NCBI GenBank assembly: GCA_900756495.1
Contig: CAAEKI010000181.1
Coordinates: 1-7,279, forward strand
DNA from: an uncultured Oscillospiraceae bacterium
GTDB taxonomy: Bacteria; Bacillota; Clostridia; Oscillospirales; Oscillospiraceae
DNA: 7,279 nt
Direction of reading: 5' to 3'
Below are positions 5,640 to 7,279 of this stretch, piece by piece (the stretch's first letter is position 1; each line of letters begins with the position of its first letter). The translations under genes were made by a program, and so were the position numbers. The notes below the pieces were generated by a model, which saw only the letters and a list, made by a program, of their open reading frames with translations, was not told the origin of the DNA and ran no database searches.

Positions 5640-6527
5640 TTACACCTCCGCCAGTCTTTCGGCCGTATAGGCCTTGATGTCCTTCATCGCTTCTTCCAGC
5701 TTGTCGTCGTCGAAACCGCCAATATGCCAGGCGCAGGGCCGCTCCATCATGAAAGAGACGCCCTGGCCCTTGGTGGTGCTGCAGATGATGGCGTTGGGCT
5801 TGCCGTTGAGGGTGACCTCCGGCAGGGCGGAGAGGACCTTGTCGATGTCGGCCATCTTGGTGCCGTCCACCACGGTGGCGTTCCAGCCAAAGGCCCGGAA
5901 GCAGTCGGCCATGCCCTCGGGGCCGCCCTTCTCTCCCCAGCGGTTGTTCTGGTTGGTCTCGAAGGCGGCGGAGGCGTGGTTGAAGTCCACCACCGCCACG
6001 ATGCTGTCCAGGTTGTGTGACGCGGCGTAGAGAATGGCCTCCCAGTTGGAGCCCTCCTCCATCTCGCCGTCCCCCAGAAGGGTCCAGACGCGGGACTTGA
6101 TGCCCGAGTTGCGGTTGGCGTGGGCCAGGCCGCAGCACCAGGACAGGCCGTGCCCCAGGGAGCCGGAGGAGACCTCGATGCCCTTGACATGCTTGTGGTT
6201 GGGGTGGGCGCCGAAGGGGTGCCCGATGGTGTTGTAGGTGTCCAGCAGCAGATCCCAGTCGTACATCCCCATGTCGCAGAAGATGGTGAAGAGCAGGATG
6301 CCGTTGTGGCCCTTGCTGAGGATGAAGATATCCCGGTTGGGGTCGTCCAGATTGTCGGGGTCAAAGCCCATATACTTGTAGTAGATGGCTACGGTGACGT
6401 CGGTGGCGGACATGGGACCGCCGATATGCACGTTGCCGATCCGGCGGGTGCCCAGGGCCAGCTTCTCCCGGATCTCACCGGCCTTCACCACCAGGTCCCG
6501 GACGTTTTCAATGTGTACTTTGGCCAT
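5640..6527 (-). CDS. Split transketolase, N-terminal (thiamine diphosphate-binding) subunit, 295 aa
   Basis: This subunit provides the PP domain that binds the diphosphate of thiamine diphosphate through Mg2+. The signature GDGE (152-155) is followed 28 residues later by N183 in VVDFN, the standard GDG-(X)n-N spacing. Other transketolase markers are the NVHIGGPMSATD block with H34, LSKGH with H74, GHP with H103, GSLGHGLS (122-129) and KGQGVSFM with H268 shortly after. The length is normal for split forms. The segment after N183 (HASAAFETNQNNRWGEKGG) differs from the usual D-x-N-g-x-Q-i-d-G pattern, and WHIGG replaces the common WHG. ATG 6527 follows the SDR stop by 21 nt, and its best ribosome site (GAAAGGA, 6541-6547) is a long 13 nt away. 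It surely pairs with the adjacent C-terminal subunit. Confidence 0.93.
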   Translation of the reverse strand: MAKVHIENVRDLVVKAGEIREKLALGTRRIGNVHIGGPMSATDVTVAIYYKYMGFDPDNLDDPNRDIFILSKGHNGILLFTIFCDMGMYDWDLLLDTYNTIGHPFGAHPNHKHVKGIEVSSGSLGHGLSWCCGLAHANRNSGIKSRVWTLLGDGEMEEGSNWEAILYAASHNLDSIVAVVDFNHASAAFETNQNNRWGEKGGPEGMADCFRAFGWNATVVDGTKMADIDKVLSALPEVTLNGKPNAIICSTTKGQGVSFMMERPCAWHIGGFDDDKLEEAMKDIKAYTAERLAEV

Positions 6528-6548
6528 AATGCAGGTCCCGTCCTTTCT

Positions 6549-7279
6549 TTAATAGATGGAATAGCCGCCATCCACGGGGATGTTGATGCCGGTGACATAG
6601 GAGGAGGCGTCGCTGGCCAGGAAGAGCATGACGCCCTGGAGCTCGTCGTTGGTGCCGAAGCGCTTGATGGGAACCACCTCCAGGCACATATCGTGGCCGG
6701 TCTTGTCCATCACGCCCTCGTGGATGCCGGACCAAATGTAGCCGGGGGAGATGGTGTTGACCCGGATGCCGTGGGGGGCCAGGCCGGCGGCCATGTAGCG
6801 GGCCATCTGGGAGATGCCAGCCTTGGCGGTGCCGTAGGCGCAGACGGGGGAGGGACCGCCGCCGATGAAGTTGGCGTTGTAGCCGGACAGGGAGGAGGTC
6901 ATGATGATGGAGCCCCCGTGCCCATGCTCCCGCATGATCTGCTGGGCTGCCTGGGCGGTGAGGTAGGCGCCGCTCAGGTCGATGTCGATGGTCTTCTTCC
7001 ATGTCTCATAGGGCACGTCCACGTCGTCCCCCATGAGGCAGACGCCGGCGTTGATATGGGCGATATCCACGGTGCCCAGCTCACGGACCAAGGTCTCCCG
7101 CATGGCGTCCACCTGGGCTTTGTCGGATACGTCGCAGTAGACGGGGACCACCTTGACCCCGTAGCGCTGGGACATCTCTTTGGCCAGGGGCTCCAGCCGT
7201 TCCTTCGAGGCAGGGATGTCCACCAGGGCCACATCGGCGCCGGCCTCGGCCCAGGCGGCCGCCGTGTTTCGACCGATGC
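6549..7279 (-). CDS. Short-chain dehydrogenase/reductase, 5' end cut by window edge
   Basis: This is a classical SDR, a cytoplasmic NAD-linked alcohol/ketone oxidoreductase. The reading frame continues past the right edge: 242 codons are visible (first full codon ends at 7277), beginning IGRNTAAAWAEAGADVALVD. That is the end of the TGxxxGIG nucleotide motif, so only about 15-25 residues should be missing. Numbering from that I, D20 at the end of strand 2 suggests NAD(H), NAG is at 76-78, S129 in MTSSLSG is the catalytic serine, Y148 and K152 form the YxxxK pair, and SPG is at 177-179. The serine-to-tyrosine spacing is about six residues longer than usual and resembles sorbose-reductase-like SDRs. 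The GTG at 7232 is internal and not the start. As first visible gene of the operon it probably works on the same polyol/ketose as the zinc dehydrogenase. Confidence 0.92.
   Translation of the reverse strand, partial: IGRNTAAAWAEAGADVALVDIPASKERLEPLAKEMSQRYGVKVVPVYCDVSDKAQVDAMRETLVRELGTVDIAHINAGVCLMGDDVDVPYETWKKTIDIDLSGAYLTAQAAQQIMREHGHGGSIIMTSSLSGYNANFIGGGPSPVCAYGTAKAGISQMARYMAAGLAPHGIRVNTISPGYIWSGIHEGVMDKTGHDMCLEVVPIKRFGTNDELQGVMLFLASDASSYVTGINIPVDGGYSIY

Noticed and set aside
6549..7232. GTG at 7232 as the start of the SDR gene
   Set aside because: The frame continues upstream to the edge and encodes the expected end of the glycine-rich nucleotide-binding motif (IGRNTAAAWAEAGAD), so the true start is outside the window.

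Overview
The window looks like a piece of a GC-rich, spore-forming Clostridia chromosome, probably from the Oscillospiraceae (Flavonifractor/Lawsonibacter-like). This is an inference. It rests on an alpha/beta-type small acid-soluble spore protein at the left end, GC-rich genes with strong AGGAGG-type ribosome sites, and gut-type carbohydrate genes. I could not run a database search. Every intact gene is on the minus strand, so transcription runs right to left.

Right and centre (about 7279 down to 1996) is one apparent catabolic operon. In transcription order it holds a short-chain dehydrogenase (5' end cut by the window edge), the N-terminal and C-terminal halves of a split transketolase, a zinc-dependent medium-chain dehydrogenase and a GPH (MelB-like) cation/sugar symporter. 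The SDR-to-TK and TK-to-TK gaps are 21 and 3 nt. The gap before the zinc dehydrogenase is 107 nt and the one before the transporter is 81 nt; both contain inverted repeats. The likely logic is uptake of an unphosphorylated sugar or polyol, one or two NAD-linked alcohol/ketone interconversions, then two-carbon transfer by the transketolase. The substrate cannot be named from this window. No kinase, aldolase or regulator is visible, and some transketolase pocket positions appear non-canonical.

The stretch from 1400 to 1995 has no intact gene. It holds a promoter for the leftward TIM-barrel gene, a 12-bp-stem hairpin that may end the operon transcript, and an internally deleted IS3-family transposase remnant on the plus strand.

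Left (428-1399) is a stand-alone xylose-isomerase-like TIM-barrel protein with its own extended -10 promoter. It is followed by the spore protein gene (47-250), which has a possible sigma-G-type promoter. No CRISPR array, tRNA or rRNA was seen.

The least conventional features are the translation start of the transporter and the divergent split transketolase. The transporter's ATG lacks its own ribosome site, but a well-placed site lies in front of a 12-codon reading frame that ends in an ATGA overlap with that ATG.
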